DNA from: Bacillota bacterium
Lineage (GTDB): Bacteria; Bacillota; Sulfobacillia; Sulfobacillales; Sulfobacillaceae
Direction: 5' to 3'
Assembly (NCBI GenBank): GCA_023512105.1
Contig: JAIMAE010000011.1
Coordinates: 1 to 37,010 of the forward strand
DNA: 37,010 bases
The first letter of the stretch is position 1, and each line of letters starts with the position of its first letter. Shown here one piece after another: positions 35,613 through 37,010 of this stretch. Under the pieces are notes generated by a model. The model was not told where the DNA came from and searched no databases. It was given only the letters and a program-made list of their open reading frames with translations. The position numbers were made by a program, and so were the translations under genes.

Positions 35613-36893
35613 TTACGCCTCCAAGATGTCGCGCGGGTCGGTCAGGCGGCCGGTCAAGGCGGCCGCCGCCACCGTCAGCGCCGAGGCCAAATAGATGGAG
35701 GCGCTGCCGGAACCCATGCGTCCGGGGAAGTTGCGGTTGGTGGAGCTGACCGCCACCTCGCCGTCGCCCAAGATCCCGGAGTGTCCTCCCCCGCAGGCCC
35801 CGCACCCCGGCGCGGTGACGATCGCGCCGGCTTCGTACAGCGTCTGCAATACCCCGCTGGCCATCGCCTGTTGCCACACCCGCCGGGAAGCCGGGCAGAC
35901 GATCAGCCGCACCTCTTCGGCCACCCGGCGTCCCCCCAACAGGGAGGCGGCCGCCGCCAAGTCGGATAGCCGCCCGCCGGCACAGCCTCCGAGGTATGCC
36001 TGGTCGACCTTGACCCCTTCCACCGCCGCCACCGGCACGGCGTTGGCCGGATTTCCCGGGGTGGCCACCTGCGGGGTCAAGGCGTCCACCGACTCCACCA
36101 GCTCGCGGGCGTATGCGGCGTCCGGGTCGGGCTCCAGCCATTCAAGGGCGGCGTAGGCCTCCGGGTCCAACACTGCTTGCAGCCACTCCCGGGTCACCTG
36201 GTCGGGCGGAATCAGGCCGGCCTTGGCGCCCCCTTCCACCACCATGTTGGTCAGGCAAAACCGCTCGTCCATCGGCAGCGCATCGACCGCCGATCCGCAA
36301 AACTCCACCGCTTGGTAATTCAGCCCGGCCGGTCCCACCTGGCCCAGGAGGTGCAGGATGAGGTCCTTGGCCATCACCCCAAACGGCAGGCGCCCCTCCC
36401 AACGCACCCGCACGGTGGTGGGCACCCGAAACCACATCTGGCCCGTGACCAAGACCCCCAGCATCTCGGTGGAACCGATGCCGGTGGCAAACGCCCCCAA
36501 GGCGCCGCCCATCACGGTGTGGGAGTCGGTTCCCACCACCAATTGTCCCGGCCGGACATACCCTTCCTCCACCATCAACTGGTGACAGATCCCTTCGAAT
36601 TCGTGGAAGCGAGCGATTTGATAGCGCTTGGCCCATTGCCGGGTGACTTTCAACAAATTGGCGTGGGCCACATTGGCCGGCGGCGCGCAGTGGTCGGAGA
36701 TCACCACCACCCGTTCGGGATGGCGCAGGCGCCCGCCCAGGCGTTCCAGTCCTTCCTGGATTAAATTGGGGCCTAGTGGGTCGTCCATCATCGCCACGTC
36801 CGGCTCCGCCCACAGGATCTCCCCCGCGGCGGCCGCCGGCCGGCCGGCGGCGCGGGCCAAAATCTTCTCGGCCAACGTCATCGGCCGGCTCAT
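35613..36893 (-). CDS. leuC: LeuC-like large subunit of an aconitase-family hydro-lyase (4Fe-4S)
   Basis: A 426-aa catalytic subunit that would dehydrate and rehydrate a hydroxy-di/tricarboxylate using a 4Fe-4S cluster. Visible features: MDDPLGPNLIQEGLERLG, SDHCAPP, GTDSHTVMGGALGAFATGIGS in part, the cluster cysteines in LGGCAGG and GCGACGGGHSG, and the closing NRNFPGRMGS. The short LeuC2/HacA-type length fits 3-isopropylmalate dehydratase, homoaconitase or 2,3-dimethylmalate dehydratase. The ATG at 36893 overlaps the stop of the HMG-CoA-lyase-like gene by 4 nt. That partner argues for a pathway other than plain leucine synthesis. Confidence 0.88.
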   Translation of the reverse strand: MSRPMTLAEKILARAAGRPAAAAGEILWAEPDVAMMDDPLGPNLIQEGLERLGGRLRHPERVVVISDHCAPPANVAHANLLKVTRQWAKRYQIARFHEFEGICHQLMVEEGYVRPGQLVVGTDSHTVMGGALGAFATGIGSTEMLGVLVTGQMWFRVPTTVRVRWEGRLPFGVMAKDLILHLLGQVGPAGLNYQAVEFCGSAVDALPMDERFCLTNMVVEGGAKAGLIPPDQVTREWLQAVLDPEAYAALEWLEPDPDAAYARELVESVDALTPQVATPGNPANAVPVAAVEGVKVDQAYLGGCAGGRLSDLAAAASLLGGRRVAEEVRLIVCPASRRVWQQAMASGVLQTLYEAGAIVTAPGCGACGGGHSGILGDGEVAVSSTNRNFPGRMGSGSASIYLASALTVAAAALTGRLTDPRDILEA

Positions 36894-37010
36894 CCCTGAA
36901 TCCCCGCCTGGGCCCGAGCTCGGTAGCGGGCCAGATTGCCTCCGGTCTTGACCTTCCCCGGCAACGGGTGGCCGACGATTTCCTCCGCCAGCTCCGCCGC
37001 CGCGATCAGC
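36890..37010 (-). CDS. HMG-CoA-lyase-like (DRE-TIM metallolyase) protein, C-terminal end
   Basis: The last 39 codons of a gene cut by the right window edge; the stop overlaps the LeuC-like start (ATGA). The segment LIAAAELAEEIVGHPLPGKV resembles the end of hydroxymethylglutaryl-CoA lyases, which split HMG-CoA to acetoacetate and acetyl-CoA. A related DRE-TIM synthase or lyase is possible. The typical LeuA C-terminal regulatory domain is not what is seen here. With so little sequence the assignment is tentative. Confidence 0.5.
   Translation of the reverse strand, partial: LIAAAELAEEIVGHPLPGKVKTGGNLARYRARAQAGIQG

Overview
The window looks like chromosomal DNA of a high-GC, endospore-forming Firmicute. 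The evidence is gene order: yqfC-yqfD-phoH-yqfF-ybeY-dgkA-(CNNM)-era-recO-glyQ-glyS-yqfL-ppdK-dnaG-rpoD all run on the minus strand from about 29.2 kb down to 11.1 kb, a block typical of Bacilli and Clostridia. The sporulation genes yqfC/yqfD and the alpha2beta2 glycyl-tRNA synthetase agree with this. High GC, frequent GTG/TTG starts and G-rich Shine-Dalgarno (SD) sequences suggest a Sulfobacillus-like or related deep lineage, but the species cannot be fixed from this DNA alone.

Layout. 1-3.5 kb (minus): start of a 3-hydroxyisobutyrate-dehydrogenase-family gene, a PadR regulator and two drug-type MFS transporters. 3.7-5.3 kb (plus): a tandem pair of unrecognised proteins sharing a cysteine-containing module. 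5.2-6.6 kb (minus): a membrane-anchored unknown and a family-5 uracil-DNA glycosylase whose tail reads antisense into the preceding pair. 6.8-9.1 kb (plus): an MFS transporter, folE and a small DUF2508-like protein. 9.0-10.9 kb (minus): asnB, whose only sensible start is an ATC codon. 11.1-29.2 kb (minus): the housekeeping block, with a near-consensus sigma-A promoter for dnaG-rpoD overlapping the ppdK stop codon.

The most interesting part is 30.3-32.3 kb (minus): a compact retron. It has an effector with an N-glycosidase/deoxyribosyltransferase-like Rossmann domain plus a predicted winged helix, then a non-coding RNA of about 175 nt bounded by 16/17-nt inverted repeats (a1/a2) with internal msr and msd hairpins, then a 293-aa retron-type reverse transcriptase with YADD and VTG motifs. 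Retrons are anti-phage toxin/antitoxin-like systems in which the RT and its msDNA restrain the effector until infection. An alpha/beta-hydrolase gene follows the RT, and beyond it lies a second GC-rich structured non-coding stretch.

The right end (32.5-37 kb) holds a small membrane protein with its own terminator, a LysR regulator, and a minus-strand operon: HMG-CoA-lyase-like fragment, LeuC-like and LeuD-like hydro-lyase subunits, and a NitT/TauT-type binding lipoprotein. This suggests uptake and metabolism of an organic acid, with the LysR protein as a possible regulator.
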